Position numbers and translations under genes: made by a program. A stretch of DNA of 64,000 nucleotides, taken from UA16 sp002292325 (lineage in GTDB: Bacteria; Bacteroidota; Bacteroidia; Flavobacteriales_D; Sanyastnellaceae). The notes under the pieces are model-generated. The model saw only the letters and a list, made by a program, of their open reading frames with translations, made no database searches and was not told the origin of the DNA. The stretch lies in NCBI GenBank assembly GCA_943788645.1, contig CALSRC010000016.1:1-64000 (forward strand), written 5' to 3'. Each line of letters opens with the position of its first letter. Position 1 is the stretch's first letter. Positions 8,237 to 17,185 of this stretch are shown one piece after another.

Positions 8237-9021
8237 TGTCCTCTAAAATTTCACCTTTGGCATCGGTCTCGGAGGATGCGACCATCGCATCTGGCGCAGT
8301 CATTGAGCCCTTCGCTTTTGTAGATGCCGATGTTCAAATTGGAGCGGGAACCTGGGTCGGTCCGCATGCGGTAATTCATTCTGGCGCGCGGATCGGAGAG
8401 GATTGCAGGATTTTTTCGGGCGCTGTTCTCGGGGCTGTTCCTCAGGATTTAAAATTCCAAGGAGAAGCATCGATCGTTGAAATTGGAGATCGAACCGTCG
8501 TGCGTGAATGCGTCACCATTAACCGAGGAACATCGGACCGCATGGCCACAAAAGTCGGATCCGATTGTTTGCTCATGGCCTACTGTCATTTGGCACATGA
8601 TGTACTCGTTGGAAACCACGTTATCATTGCGAATTCAGGGAACATTGCTGGACACGTCACCATCGAAGATTGGGCCATCATTGAGGGAATGGTAGGCGTG
8701 CAGCAATTCGTCACCATTGGTCAACACGCATTTGTGGCTGGCGGAAGTTTGGTTCGAAAGAACATCCCTCCTTTCATCAAAGCGGCGAGAGAGCCCCTCT
8801 CTTTTATTGGAGTCAACAGCATTGGTCTGCGCAGGAGAGGATTTACAAACGATCAAATCATGAACATCGAGGACATTTACCGGACGCTTTATGTTCAAAA
8901 TGCCAACCTTTCACAGGCCTTGCGCATAGCCGAAACGGAGATCCCACAGTCAAACGAAAAGAAGACCATACTCTCCTTCATTCAAGCTTCTGACAAAGGC
9001 ATCATCCGAGGGCCATTCTGA
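8236..9021 (+). CDS. lpxA: UDP-N-acetylglucosamine acyltransferase
   Basis: Catalyses the first step of lipid A synthesis, O-acylation of UDP-GlcNAc from 3-hydroxyacyl-ACP. 261 residues, the usual length. Left-handed beta-helix hexapeptides fill about residues 1-190 (ASIGSGAVIEPFAFV-like units); HLAHDVLVGNHVIIAN carries the expected catalytic histidine region, and a helical C-terminal domain follows. The ATG overlaps the previous stop (TAATG) and its own stop overlaps the next gene (TGATG), so the lpx genes and the ABC ATPase form a tight translationally coupled operon. Confidence 0.95.
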   Translation: MSSKISPLASVSEDATIASGAVIEPFAFVDADVQIGAGTWVGPHAVIHSGARIGEDCRIFSGAVLGAVPQDLKFQGEASIVEIGDRTVVRECVTINRGTSDRMATKVGSDCLLMAYCHLAHDVLVGNHVIIANSGNIAGHVTIEDWAIIEGMVGVQQFVTIGQHAFVAGGSLVRKNIPPFIKAAREPLSFIGVNSIGLRRRGFTNDQIMNIEDIYRTLYVQNANLSQALRIAETEIPQSNEKKTILSFIQASDKGIIRGPF

Positions 9022-9662
9022 TGACCAATCTGCACCAATCCGATAAACCGGCTATTGGTCTGGATTTGAATAAGCTGACCCACGCTTTCGACTTTGATCC
9101 TGTTTTCACTGCACAAAGCTGTACCATCGCTCCAGGAGCGGAATGCCTCATTCGTGGTCACAACGGAAGCGGAAAAAGTACGCTGGGCAAAATCCTTGCT
9201 GGAGAACTTACACCCAGCCATGGCTCTGTGGTCTGGAGCCAAGCCCATCATGCCATTCCATACGAGGACTTGGCTATGTTGGCATACAGGGTGAGTCCAG
9301 CTACGGCCTTGCATCCTGATTTAAATATTGACGAACTCGTGGCGTTCCAAACGCAATTTCGGAGCTGGAGAAATGGGCTAGATCCAATGGATTGGCTTCA
9401 AAAGGGTGGCCTGCAGAGCCATCGAAAGCGCATGTATTCCGAACTCAGTTCTGGCATGCAACAGCGCGTCAAGCTCTCACTGGCACTGACTTCTGATGCT
9501 GGATTGGTGGTATTGGATGAGCCTTGCGCCAACTTAGACGAAGCGGGCACCCAGTGGTACAGACATCTGCTTCAAGAAATCAAAGGCAAAGCCACGTTGG
9601 TCATCTGCAGCAATGACCGTGAAGCCGATTTTATCGCTCCCGAGTCATCCGTCTCACTGTGA
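9021..9662 (+). CDS. ABC transporter ATP-binding subunit, solitary
   Basis: 213 residues with Walker A GHNGSGKST (about residues 49-57), signature ELSSGMQQRVKLSLAL, and Walker B LVVLDEPCANLDEAG. It is a small single-domain ATPase resembling CcmA/lipid-exporter ATPases in size. The start codon overlaps the lpxA stop (TGATG), so it is made with the lipid A enzymes, but no membrane partner is encoded beside it. A role in moving an envelope lipid or polysaccharide is inference from position only. The signature is SSGMQ rather than LSGGQ, a common relaxed variant. Confidence 0.85.
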   Translation: MTNLHQSDKPAIGLDLNKLTHAFDFDPVFTAQSCTIAPGAECLIRGHNGSGKSTLGKILAGELTPSHGSVVWSQAHHAIPYEDLAMLAYRVSPATALHPDLNIDELVAFQTQFRSWRNGLDPMDWLQKGGLQSHRKRMYSELSSGMQQRVKLSLALTSDAGLVVLDEPCANLDEAGTQWYRHLLQEIKGKATLVICSNDREADFIAPESSVSL

Positions 9663-9792
9663 TATCCCCCCTCCTAGACACTGATCAACAGTGCTTTAAG
9701 TTTTTTTTACCGATTCGAATGTAACTTTTTTTCAATCCATGGCGTAAGAGGAAGTCGAAACTATGAATTCGAAATTTTAATACCTCTATACC

Positions 9793-10656
9793 ATGAAACT
9801 TCAAAAGTTTTACATCCTCGCAGCTGCGGCCCTTTTGATTGGCGCAGTTACTACCCAAGCCCAAACTGTTGCTTTTGACGCAACGGCAGGTCCATTTGAT
9901 AATTTGGCACACGATTGCGTTGTCAAGTCTGAAACCGGGTCACAAGTACTTTTATTGAATCACCAAGACGTTGTTGTCCAGTCGTTCACGACGTGCACAA
10001 CAGGTAAGCCTCAGGTTGCTTATGTGATCATCAAGCAGAGTGATAGCGAAGGTTTGCTTCAAGCTTACATCACGGACAGCCGAGGTGACATCATTGAAGG
10101 CGCGAAAACAGAAGTCCGTGAATCATTCAATGGCATGTTGAAGCTTAAGTTTGACGGAGAAGCGACGTTGAAGCGCGACCAGAAGTACTTCTTGAAATTA
10201 CGTGCTCTCGGCACCAACTTGGTCATCGAAGGCCGCTATGGCGATGCAGACAATTCATTGCACTTGAATGGATGGAAGCTTGACGGCAACATTTCAGCAG
10301 CTGTCGGCATGCGAGAAGCCATCGAACGACCATCCGCGATCGTTGATGGACGAAACCCCTACACCGATGATGAACTCATCGAAGACCGAGCTTCTGAATT
10401 CCACACGTATTTCTCCGTGTATCCGAATCCATTTAGCGAAGACTTCTCCGTGAAGTTCAACCGTGACTTGAAGGGTGAAACTGTATTGATGTTGACAGAT
10501 CTATCTGGAAACGTTCTTCACCGTGAGGTTCGAAACAACCCACTTGACGGCACGCAAGTCTACATGAATCCAATATACAATTTGCACCCCGGTGCCTATG
10601 CCTTGCGCATCGTCAACGATCACCGAGTATATACGCAGACGTTGATGAAGCAGTAA
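9793..10656 (+). CDS. T9SS cargo protein with type A sorting tail
   Basis: 287 residues. The N-terminal signal peptide ends near TQAQ (about residue 24). The body (about 25-200) is an unrecognised mostly beta domain with two early cysteines (HDCVV, TTCTT). The C-terminal ~75 residues begin YFSVYPNPFSEDF and end GAYALRIVNDHRVYTQTLMK, a typical Por secretion (type A) tail recognised by the T9SS whose components porU and porV lie in this window. The protein is probably exported and attached at the surface or released. The ATG at 9793 is preceded by ATACC; no promoter element was recognised. A strong terminator follows. Function unknown. Confidence 0.85.
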   Translation: MKLQKFYILAAAALLIGAVTTQAQTVAFDATAGPFDNLAHDCVVKSETGSQVLLLNHQDVVVQSFTTCTTGKPQVAYVIIKQSDSEGLLQAYITDSRGDIIEGAKTEVRESFNGMLKLKFDGEATLKRDQKYFLKLRALGTNLVIEGRYGDADNSLHLNGWKLDGNISAAVGMREAIERPSAIVDGRNPYTDDELIEDRASEFHTYFSVYPNPFSEDFSVKFNRDLKGETVLMLTDLSGNVLHREVRNNPLDGTQVYMNPIYNLHPGAYALRIVNDHRVYTQTLMKQ

Positions 10657-10680
10657 AAACAATTATGCTTCGTGTTCATA

Positions 10681-10710
10681 AAAGGGTCGCCTTCGGGCGG
10701 CCTTTTTTTT
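10681..10710 (+). terminator. Strong intrinsic terminator
   Basis: A stem AAAGG(G)TCGCC / GGCGGCCTTT with a TTCG tetraloop and one bulged G is followed by a run of T. It ends the T9SS cargo gene and lies between it and the convergent DUF4301 gene. Confidence 0.85.
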
Positions 10711-10720
10711 GCTTCGAGCT

Positions 10721-12130
10721 TTACGCCCGTCGACTCGCGTGCAGCAGGTCAAGCACCGTCTTAACTGGTGCAAACGTGGCTACGGGGACTTCCACAAAGC
10801 GGGTTAACCACTTGGCCATTGCCCCATTCCAAAGCCCCGGACGCTCCAAGATCCGTATGGGTCTGCCTTGCCAATCTTTGTCCGCTGTAAAGAACATATT
10901 CCTTTCGGCATACGCATTTACATCATAAACAGTACCGTCGTAACGACGCACACTGCATATGAGATCAACGGGGTTAAAATGCGTCCCTTGGCCCATGGCT
11001 CCAACTGGTAATTCCGCACTTTCGACAATAGCCGGAGATACCGCGCCATTGCTGTAACGAACCCAAAATGGACCGCCTCCAGGAGCGCCTTCATTCAGCA
11101 CCATTCCTCCGACTCGAATGGGACGATCAATCGCCTCTCGCAATTTCGCACCGCTCCAGGTGGCATCTGCAGAACGATCGAAGGCCAACAACCATTCCAG
11201 TGCTGCGGCTTTCCATCCTTTGTTTTGCAAATCCACCTCACGAAGCAAAACATCCCGTTGCTCCGTCAATTGAACACAAACACCCAACAAATGAGATTCC
11301 TCGGAATTGCGCAAAGCCATGGACGGTTCCGGCACCACATTGTCAATGTTTCGGATGAGGATGAACGAAGCATTCTGTGCTACTTCCCTGAGATTTGCCA
11401 AAAGCGCGCCATGACCACCCGGCCGAAAAAGCAAGGCACCATCGACGTGACGAGCTAAACCGTTCGATTCAATATCCCAAGCAAGCGTATCAGTTTGCGG
11501 CATCTGAATCGAAGTACTTGCATTCAAATCCGAGGGGAACAAACCCTCAACTCTGGCCTGGTATGCCTCTGGAACCGTGAAGTGAATTGGAGATGAACCT
11601 GCCAACAAGCGCCATTCGGCCGCATGTTCTTCAAACGAATTCCGCACAGATCCATCCGCATACCGATGAAATGGAATCATGCCCTTCGGTTGATGGGCAA
11701 AGCCCTTAATCTCATCCAGCATCCACTTTACAGCCGCTTCTGAACGCTCAGATTGCGGCAAATTTAGCAATTCCGAGCGCTGAACATCTGACCAAAAAGG
11801 GAAATTTTCAGCTTCACTATTCAAGCGCGTGCGCAGAGCTTCGTCCAAAGGCTTGCGCACCAAAGCGAACATCCTGGAAGCCGCTCCCGAAGCGGGCACA
11901 AATCGAATACATGCATCAGTGCCAGTCAGCGCGCGGGACGCCGCCTCGGCTGCGATGGCCTGATCACCTTCCGATAAAACAACGATGCCATCACCTGCTG
12001 TGCACGGTCCGATGGACTGCACGGGCTGGGCTCCTTGCCGCAATTGTTTACATTGTAATTCGGCCGCTTCTACAGACCAATTTCGAAAAGAAAAATCAGC
12101 TAAATCTCGCTCGCTCCAGATCGTGCTCAT
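10721..12130 (-). CDS. DUF4301 family protein
   Basis: 469 residues from the ATG at 12130, where MSTIWSERDLADFSF matches the usual family start; the five upstream residues are discarded. The conserved RFVPASGAASRMF motif lies near residue 82 and gives it a nucleotidyl-transferase-like look, but the function of DUF4301 is not established. Other marks are KGMIPFHRY, an HVDGALLFRPGGHGALL block, and a C-terminal NPVDLICSVRRYDG segment. No signal peptide, so cytoplasmic. It stands alone, with a near-consensus element TATTTTTA four bases before the ATG. Such proteins are frequent in Bacteroidota genomes. Confidence 0.85.
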   Translation of the reverse strand: MSTIWSERDLADFSFRNWSVEAAELQCKQLRQGAQPVQSIGPCTAGDGIVVLSEGDQAIAAEAASRALTGTDACIRFVPASGAASRMFALVRKPLDEALRTRLNSEAENFPFWSDVQRSELLNLPQSERSEAAVKWMLDEIKGFAHQPKGMIPFHRYADGSVRNSFEEHAAEWRLLAGSSPIHFTVPEAYQARVEGLFPSDLNASTSIQMPQTDTLAWDIESNGLARHVDGALLFRPGGHGALLANLREVAQNASFILIRNIDNVVPEPSMALRNSEESHLLGVCVQLTEQRDVLLREVDLQNKGWKAAALEWLLAFDRSADATWSGAKLREAIDRPIRVGGMVLNEGAPGGGPFWVRYSNGAVSPAIVESAELPVGAMGQGTHFNPVDLICSVRRYDGTVYDVNAYAERNMFFTADKDWQGRPIRILERPGLWNGAMAKWLTRFVEVPVATFAPVKTVLDLLHASRRA

Positions 12131-12175
12131 GCAGTAAAAATACACTGCAAAGCAAGGAATTACTCAAGACTCACA

Positions 12176-12490
12176 TTACTTGAGCGCAGATTGCACCCCT
12201 TGAGTGATGACTTTCCAATGCAATGAATCGCACAATGCCTGCTCTCCCGGAGTCTTCGAATTCAAGTGTTTCATTGCCTGAACTTCCTCCTCAAGGCCCA
12301 TGACCCGAAGATGAGACAACAATCGAAAAGAAGAGCCGTGGATGGCATCTGCATCTCCGCGTTCCCATGCACTGTGAAAAATCTGCATCAAAACAGGAGC
12401 ATTCTCTGCAAAGCGCATCGCAAGGCCTTGTGCCAAATGGGCATTGCCCTGAAGCGCGTGGACAAGCTGCTGATTGATTGGATGGGTCAT
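12176..12490 (-). CDS. Small helical protein, possibly a degenerate Hpt domain
   Basis: 104 residues from the ATG at 12490 (MTHPINQQLVHAL). It is all-helical with a segment SSFRLLSHLRVMGLEEEV that resembles the core helix of histidine phosphotransfer domains, where H-x-L-K...GL is expected. Aligning on the MGL, the phosphorylatable His position is Phe, so it may not carry phosphate. A histidine five residues later could shift the alignment. It is divergent from galE with 58 bases between. A longer start at 12556 would run over the galE promoter and start and is rejected. The family call is weak. Confidence 0.5.
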   Translation of the reverse strand: MTHPINQQLVHALQGNAHLAQGLAMRFAENAPVLMQIFHSAWERGDADAIHGSSFRLLSHLRVMGLEEEVQAMKHLNSKTPGEQALCDSLHWKVITQGVQSALK

Positions 12491-12535
12491 GATGCATCCT
12501 ACGAGTTCATCTAAAAAAGGTTCCGCTCCAAACGC

Positions 12536-12543
12536 TATTTTTG
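12536..12543 (+). promoter_or_regulatory. TAnnTTTG element 5 nt before galE ATG
   Basis: TATTTTTG followed by TCACC and the ATG at 12549. The spacing predicts a leaderless galE transcript and fixes the start. Confidence 0.6.
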
Positions 12544-12548
12544 TCACC

Positions 12549-13577
12549 ATGAACAAGCCATGCGTTGTCGTGACTGGTGGAGCCGGTTACATCGGATCCC
12601 ACACCGTCGTTGAATTGAGCCTTGCCGGATTTCACCCCATTATTTTGGATGACTTCAGCAACTCCAATCGATCCGTCTTGGATGGCATCGAACGTATCTT
12701 GGGAACGCGTCCGGAAACGATGGAGGTCGATTGCCGATCACACAAGGCGCTATCCGCCGCTTTTCAATCCATCACTGCCCGTCACGCCATTTCCGGCGTC
12801 ATTCATTTTGCGGCATACAAAGCAGTTGGAGAAAGCACGAAGCAACCCCTCAAGTATTACACCAACAACGTTGGAAGCACGTCTGAATTACTCCAAACCA
12901 TGGGAGAGTTTGGGGTTGCAAATTTGGTGTTTTCCAGCAGCTGCACGGTCTATGGTCAACCCGACTCCATTCCGGTCGATGAAAAGGCTCCCATCTCCGT
13001 GGCCGAGTCACCGTATGGATATACCAAACAAGTATGCGAACGCATCATCCGGGATGTCCATGCCAGCAATCAGCCACTGAACACTGCACTTTTACGATAT
13101 TTCAACCCCATTGGGGCGCATCCTTCGTCTCACATTGGCGAGCTGCCTCTGGGACATCCAAACAACCTGATCCCCTTCCTGACGCAAGCCACTGCTGGAC
13201 TCCGAGATCCCTTAACGGTTTTTGGAGACGATTACCCTACAGAGGATGGCACATGCATCCGGGATTACATCCATGTCGTTGATTTGGCTAAAGCACACGT
13301 TGCCGCTTTGAATTGGCTCGCATCCAGAAGCGAAGCGTGCGAGGCATTCAACCTTGGCACAGGTCAAGGAAACAGTGTCCTTGAAGTCATCCATTCGTTC
13401 GAGCGAGTCAATGGAGTGGAGGTACCCCATCGCATAGGACCGAGAAGGGATGGCGACATTACGGCCATATTTGCAGATCCCGCAAAAGCAGGCACAGCAT
13501 TTGATTGGTCATGCGAGAAAAGTTTGGATGATGCACTGCGAGACGCTTGGAATTGGCAACGCGCGCTTCAGTCGTAA
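12549..13577 (+). CDS. galE: UDP-glucose 4-epimerase
   Basis: Interconverts UDP-glucose and UDP-galactose with tightly bound NAD+, feeding surface-polysaccharide synthesis. 342 residues. Rossmann motif VTGGAGYIGSHTVVEL at about 8-23, SSSCTVYG near 125, the catalytic YGYTK pair (Tyr and Lys) near 155-160, and GTCIRDYIHVVDLAKAH near 235, all as expected of an extended short-chain dehydrogenase. The start is fixed by the family N-terminus and by the promoter element 5 nt upstream. It converges with the membrane gene at 13591, leaving 13 bases. Could also accept N-acetylated sugars; the sequence does not decide this. Confidence 0.92.
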   Translation: MNKPCVVVTGGAGYIGSHTVVELSLAGFHPIILDDFSNSNRSVLDGIERILGTRPETMEVDCRSHKALSAAFQSITARHAISGVIHFAAYKAVGESTKQPLKYYTNNVGSTSELLQTMGEFGVANLVFSSSCTVYGQPDSIPVDEKAPISVAESPYGYTKQVCERIIRDVHASNQPLNTALLRYFNPIGAHPSSHIGELPLGHPNNLIPFLTQATAGLRDPLTVFGDDYPTEDGTCIRDYIHVVDLAKAHVAALNWLASRSEACEAFNLGTGQGNSVLEVIHSFERVNGVEVPHRIGPRRDGDITAIFADPAKAGTAFDWSCEKSLDDALRDAWNWQRALQS

Positions 13578-13590
13578 AGATGCGGACAGC

Positions 13591-14202
13591 TCAGCCACCC
13601 CAGCCGCCGCAAACGGACGCGAAGCAAACCACAAATCCCAGCAAATAGCCCGTGTAAACTTCAATGTGACGGTGCACGCCCATCTCGATTCGAGCAAACC
13701 CTAGCAAACCGGCCAAGAATATGAATACGGCATTCACCTCCCACATCGGTGCGATGTTCAAAGCTTGAACCCCCATAATCGTGCCGAGGGTTCCACCTTG
13801 ACCGAGCATGTGCATGCTAATTTTAAATCGGCTGGTAATGGCCAAAGCCAATCCGATGGATGCCATTAATCCCATCCACATATCGAGGTAAATCAAAGGG
13901 ATAAAAATGGCGGGGCTCGTCACCAGTAAGATGTAGGTCATGATGAAATACGCCAAAACAATGAAAAAGGGCAGTGAGCGTTCTTTCCGATTGCGGATAT
14001 CCAAATCACTCAACATCCCTCTGCGGTGCAACACAAATATAGAAATGGCCGGCGCGAGGGTATTGACCAAGACGACCACCCCCATGTAGACAAACACGTG
14101 GGGCAAGGATTGCAAATACGGGTCCATCCCAAAGACCAACACCAAGGTCACCAAAGGCATCAACAAAGGATGCAAAATTGCAGAGATCCATTTGGCCCAC
14201 AT
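13591..14202 (-). CDS. PAP2-like integral membrane protein
   Basis: 203 residues with about six membrane segments. Two motifs resemble the later parts of the PAP2 phosphatase signature: KISMHMLGQGG near residue 128 (in place of PSGH) and ARIEMGVHRHIEVYTGYLLG near the C-terminus (R...H...). The first motif (KxxxxxxRP) is only loosely suggested by DLDIRNRKERSLPF. A lipid or polyprenyl phosphate substrate in the inner membrane is therefore possible but not shown. Its ATG shares one base with the rpoN stop (ATGA type overlap), so it is translated from the rpoN transcript. Confidence 0.65.
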   Translation of the reverse strand: MWAKWISAILHPLLMPLVTLVLVFGMDPYLQSLPHVFVYMGVVVLVNTLAPAISIFVLHRRGMLSDLDIRNRKERSLPFFIVLAYFIMTYILLVTSPAIFIPLIYLDMWMGLMASIGLALAITSRFKISMHMLGQGGTLGTIMGVQALNIAPMWEVNAVFIFLAGLLGFARIEMGVHRHIEVYTGYLLGFVVCFASVCGGWGG

Positions 14203-15680
14203 CAGCTGAGTTCTTTTCGCATACGCGCAACAGGTATTCCGAGCTGTTCCCGGTATTTGGCCACGGTGCGTCGGGCGATGTTGTAGCCCTTGGCATTCAA
14301 TAATTGGCCCAGCTTTTCATCCGACAGAGGTTTTCGCTTATTCTCCGCTTCGATTGCCTCTTCCAAGATTTTTTTGACCTCACGAGAACTCACTTCCTCC
14401 CCTGTTTCAGTCGTTAAGCTCTCACTGAAAAATGACTTCAAGAGAAAAGTACCGTAGGGCGTCTGGATGTATTTGCTATTGGCAACTCTCGACACCGTGC
14501 TAATATCCATCTGCACGACATCTGCGATATCCTTCAGAATCATCGGCCGCAAATCCGTATCATCTCCTGAAATAAAGTACGCATGTTGATGATCGATGAT
14601 GGCTTGCATGGTGTGCATCAATGTATGTTGGCGCTGTCGAATGGCGTCAACGAACCACTTAGCTGAATCAATTTTTTGCTTCACGAAGGTGAGTGCGTCC
14701 TTCTGTTGAACGTTCGTCTTCGCCCCGCTCGCATACGTATCCATCATCTCCTTGTACATCGGGCTGATTCGAAGTTCCGGGGCATTGCGTTGGTTGAGTT
14801 GCAACCGAAGTTCATTGTTCTCCACGGACAAAAGAAAGTCCGGAACAATTTGGACCGCTGTGCCACGGTTGGATTCCGCTCCTGAATTTCCTGGCTTGGG
14901 ATTGAGTTGTGTAATCTCCTCTAATGCATCTCTGAGGCCTTCCTCATCGATGTCCAGCTTCTTTTGGATGCGCTCAAAATGCTTCTTTGAGAATGCTTCA
15001 AAATGAAACTCGAGAATTTCCAAAGCGATGCGTTGAGCGATGCGACGTGACAAAAGGCCTTTAGAGGCCGACTCTGTCTCGAACTTGCGCCGCAACTGCA
15101 ATTGCAAACACTCCCTTAAGTCGCGAGCGCCCACTCCTGCAGGATCAAGACTTTGCACAATGAACAAGGCCTCTTCCAATTGAATACGCTCCACTTCAAT
15201 GCCTTCCGTGAATGCCAAATCATTCACAATGCTCTCCAAATCCCTGCGGAGGTATCCGGCTTCATCAAGGTTTCCAATGATATGATCCGCAAGTGCTCGG
15301 GCCGATTCCGGTGCGTCGAGCAAACCGAGCTGCGCATTTAATCGCTCAAAAAACGAAGTGCCCCCCGAAAAAGGGATGGTCTTCTCGTCAGGGTCCGCGC
15401 CGTGATTGCGCGCACTCAGACGGTACTCCGGAGTTTCATCATCGAGGTATTCATCGAAATTAAATTCCTCCATCGAATCGCTCTGATCTTCTGGATGATC
15501 CTCTTCAAATTCATCCTCCCACTCCTGCTCCTGCCCTTCCTCTAAAGCGGGATTCGCCTCCAATTCCTCTTTAATCCGAACCTCCAACTCGGTGGTCGGC
15601 AGCTGCAGCAATTTCATCAACTGAATCTGCTGAGGCGATAGCTTCTGGAGCAGTTTCTGTTGAAGGCTTTGTCTGAGCAT
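14202..15680 (-). CDS. rpoN: RNA polymerase sigma-54 factor
   Basis: 492 residues. Region I opens with LRQSLQQKLLQKLSPQQIQLMKLLQLP, shown here only by its Gln/Leu-rich pattern. An acidic region II (about 45-95) follows, then the core-binding domain, a helix-turn-helix region (DIADVVQMDISTVSRV, about 345-360) and the RpoN box ARRTVAKYRE near the C-terminus. It directs polymerase to -24/-12 promoters and needs AAA+ activators, none of which is in this window. It follows asnS after 11 bases on the same strand and overlaps the PAP2-like gene. Complete. Confidence 0.95.
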   Translation of the reverse strand: MLRQSLQQKLLQKLSPQQIQLMKLLQLPTTELEVRIKEELEANPALEEGQEQEWEDEFEEDHPEDQSDSMEEFNFDEYLDDETPEYRLSARNHGADPDEKTIPFSGGTSFFERLNAQLGLLDAPESARALADHIIGNLDEAGYLRRDLESIVNDLAFTEGIEVERIQLEEALFIVQSLDPAGVGARDLRECLQLQLRRKFETESASKGLLSRRIAQRIALEILEFHFEAFSKKHFERIQKKLDIDEEGLRDALEEITQLNPKPGNSGAESNRGTAVQIVPDFLLSVENNELRLQLNQRNAPELRISPMYKEMMDTYASGAKTNVQQKDALTFVKQKIDSAKWFVDAIRQRQHTLMHTMQAIIDHQHAYFISGDDTDLRPMILKDIADVVQMDISTVSRVANSKYIQTPYGTFLLKSFFSESLTTETGEEVSSREVKKILEEAIEAENKRKPLSDEKLGQLLNAKGYNIARRTVAKYREQLGIPVARMRKELS

Positions 15681-15691
15681 GGCGGTGGGCT

Positions 15692-17122
15692 TTAAAATTC
15701 TGCGTTTTGAGGAGTCCGTGGGAATGGAATGACATCCCGGATGTTGGTCATTCCTGTCACGTACATAACCAACCTTTCAAAACCCATGCCAAAACCTGCA
15801 TGCTTGGCAGAACCAAAACGTCGGGTATCGAGGTACCACCAAACATGTTCTTCTGGAATGTCAAACTCAGCGCACTTCGCCTGAAGATTTTCCAATCGTT
15901 CCTCTCGCTGACTTCCTCCTATAATTTCACCGATGCCAGGAACCAAAACATCCATGGCTGCGACCGTTTTACCATCGTCGTTTTGGCGCATGTAAAACGC
16001 TTTGATCGAAGCGGGGTAATCCGTGATGATGACCGGCCCGTTAAAATGCTTCTCCACCAACCAACGCTCGTGTTCACTTTGCAAATCCACTCCCCATTCG
16101 ACCGGGTACTTGAATTTTTTCTTCTTGTACGGTTTTGAGCGTTGAAGCAAGTCAATTGCCTCTGTGTACGTTACATGCAAGAATGGGGCATCCACCACCG
16201 CTTGCAGCCGTTCGCGCAACGAGACATCATGCCGTTGGTCTTGGGGCAACTGCTTCTCAGCATCGCGTTCCCGGTTTTCCAAAAAAGCCAAATCTTCATC
16301 GCACCGACCAAGTACATCGCTGAGAACAGATTTTAGACAGGCTTCCGCAAGTTTCATGTTGTCTGCCAAATCAGCGAAAGCCACCTCGGGCTCAATCATC
16401 CAAAACTCGGCGAGGTGGCGCGAAGTGTTCGAATTTTCCGCTCGAAACGTCGGGCCAAATGTATACACTTGTCCCAATGCCATCGCTGCCAATTCGGCTT
16501 CCAATTGACCACTTACCGTCAGATTGGACATTTTTCCAAAAAAGTCACTCGAATAATCCACCGTACCATCCGGCGTTTTCGGCGCATTCGCCACATCCAA
16601 CGTCGTTACTTGAAACATCTCACCTGCTCCTTCGGCATCACTCCCGGTAATGATGGGCGTGTGCATTTGAAAAAAGCCTTCCTCCGTGAAAAATTTATGA
16701 ATGGCGAAATTCAACGCATGCCTGACTCGGAATACCGCCCCGAATGTACTCGTTCGGAAACGCAAATGGGCTTTTTCACGCAAAAACTCCATGGAGTGGC
16801 GCTTCATTTGAATGGGAAAGGACTCGGGGTCCGCATCTCCCAAGATGTGCAATTCGGCAACCCGCAGTTCGGTCGCCTGGCCTTGGCCTTGCGAGGCCTC
16901 CAGAACGCCTGTCGCTGAAATGGCCGCCCCGGTGGTCAGCCGCTTTTTCAAGGCATCTGAAGTCGCTTCGCGGTCGATGACCAATTGCAAATTTCCTAGG
17001 CAAGACCCATCATTGACCGCTATGAATTGATCGTTTCGAAACGTCCGCACCCAGCCTTGGACCCGAACTTCTTTTCCTATGTGCGCTTCATCGCGCAGAT
17101 TAACAATGCGTTCTCGTTGCAT
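15692..17122 (-). CDS. asnS: Asparaginyl-tRNA synthetase
   Basis: Charges tRNA-Asn. 476 residues from the ATG at 17122 (MQRERIVNLRDEA); the 14 upstream residues are not family-like. An N-terminal OB-fold anticodon-binding domain (about 15-110, VRVQGWVRTFRNDQ) precedes a class IIb catalytic core with motif 2 FRAENSNTSRHLAEFW and motif 3 GFGMGFERLVMYV, ending TNIRDVIPFPR. Asn rather than Asp specificity is supported by overall length and by the AsnS-type motif 2. It lies 63 bases downstream of the ABC ATPase gene and 11 bases upstream of rpoN, so these may be co-transcribed. Confidence 0.94.
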   Translation of the reverse strand: MQRERIVNLRDEAHIGKEVRVQGWVRTFRNDQFIAVNDGSCLGNLQLVIDREATSDALKKRLTTGAAISATGVLEASQGQGQATELRVAELHILGDADPESFPIQMKRHSMEFLREKAHLRFRTSTFGAVFRVRHALNFAIHKFFTEEGFFQMHTPIITGSDAEGAGEMFQVTTLDVANAPKTPDGTVDYSSDFFGKMSNLTVSGQLEAELAAMALGQVYTFGPTFRAENSNTSRHLAEFWMIEPEVAFADLADNMKLAEACLKSVLSDVLGRCDEDLAFLENRERDAEKQLPQDQRHDVSLRERLQAVVDAPFLHVTYTEAIDLLQRSKPYKKKKFKYPVEWGVDLQSEHERWLVEKHFNGPVIITDYPASIKAFYMRQNDDGKTVAAMDVLVPGIGEIIGGSQREERLENLQAKCAEFDIPEEHVWWYLDTRRFGSAKHAGFGMGFERLVMYVTGMTNIRDVIPFPRTPQNAEF

Positions 17123-17185
17123 GCTCTTTCCATGATTTTTCCTGTGGCACGTGCCTCTATGCAAAGAAACGGCACCCGACCCGAA

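Noticed and set aside
17146..17155. Palindrome GGCACGTGCC upstream of asnS as an operator
   Set aside because: Only 10 bases, with no second copy or partner site; chance is likely.
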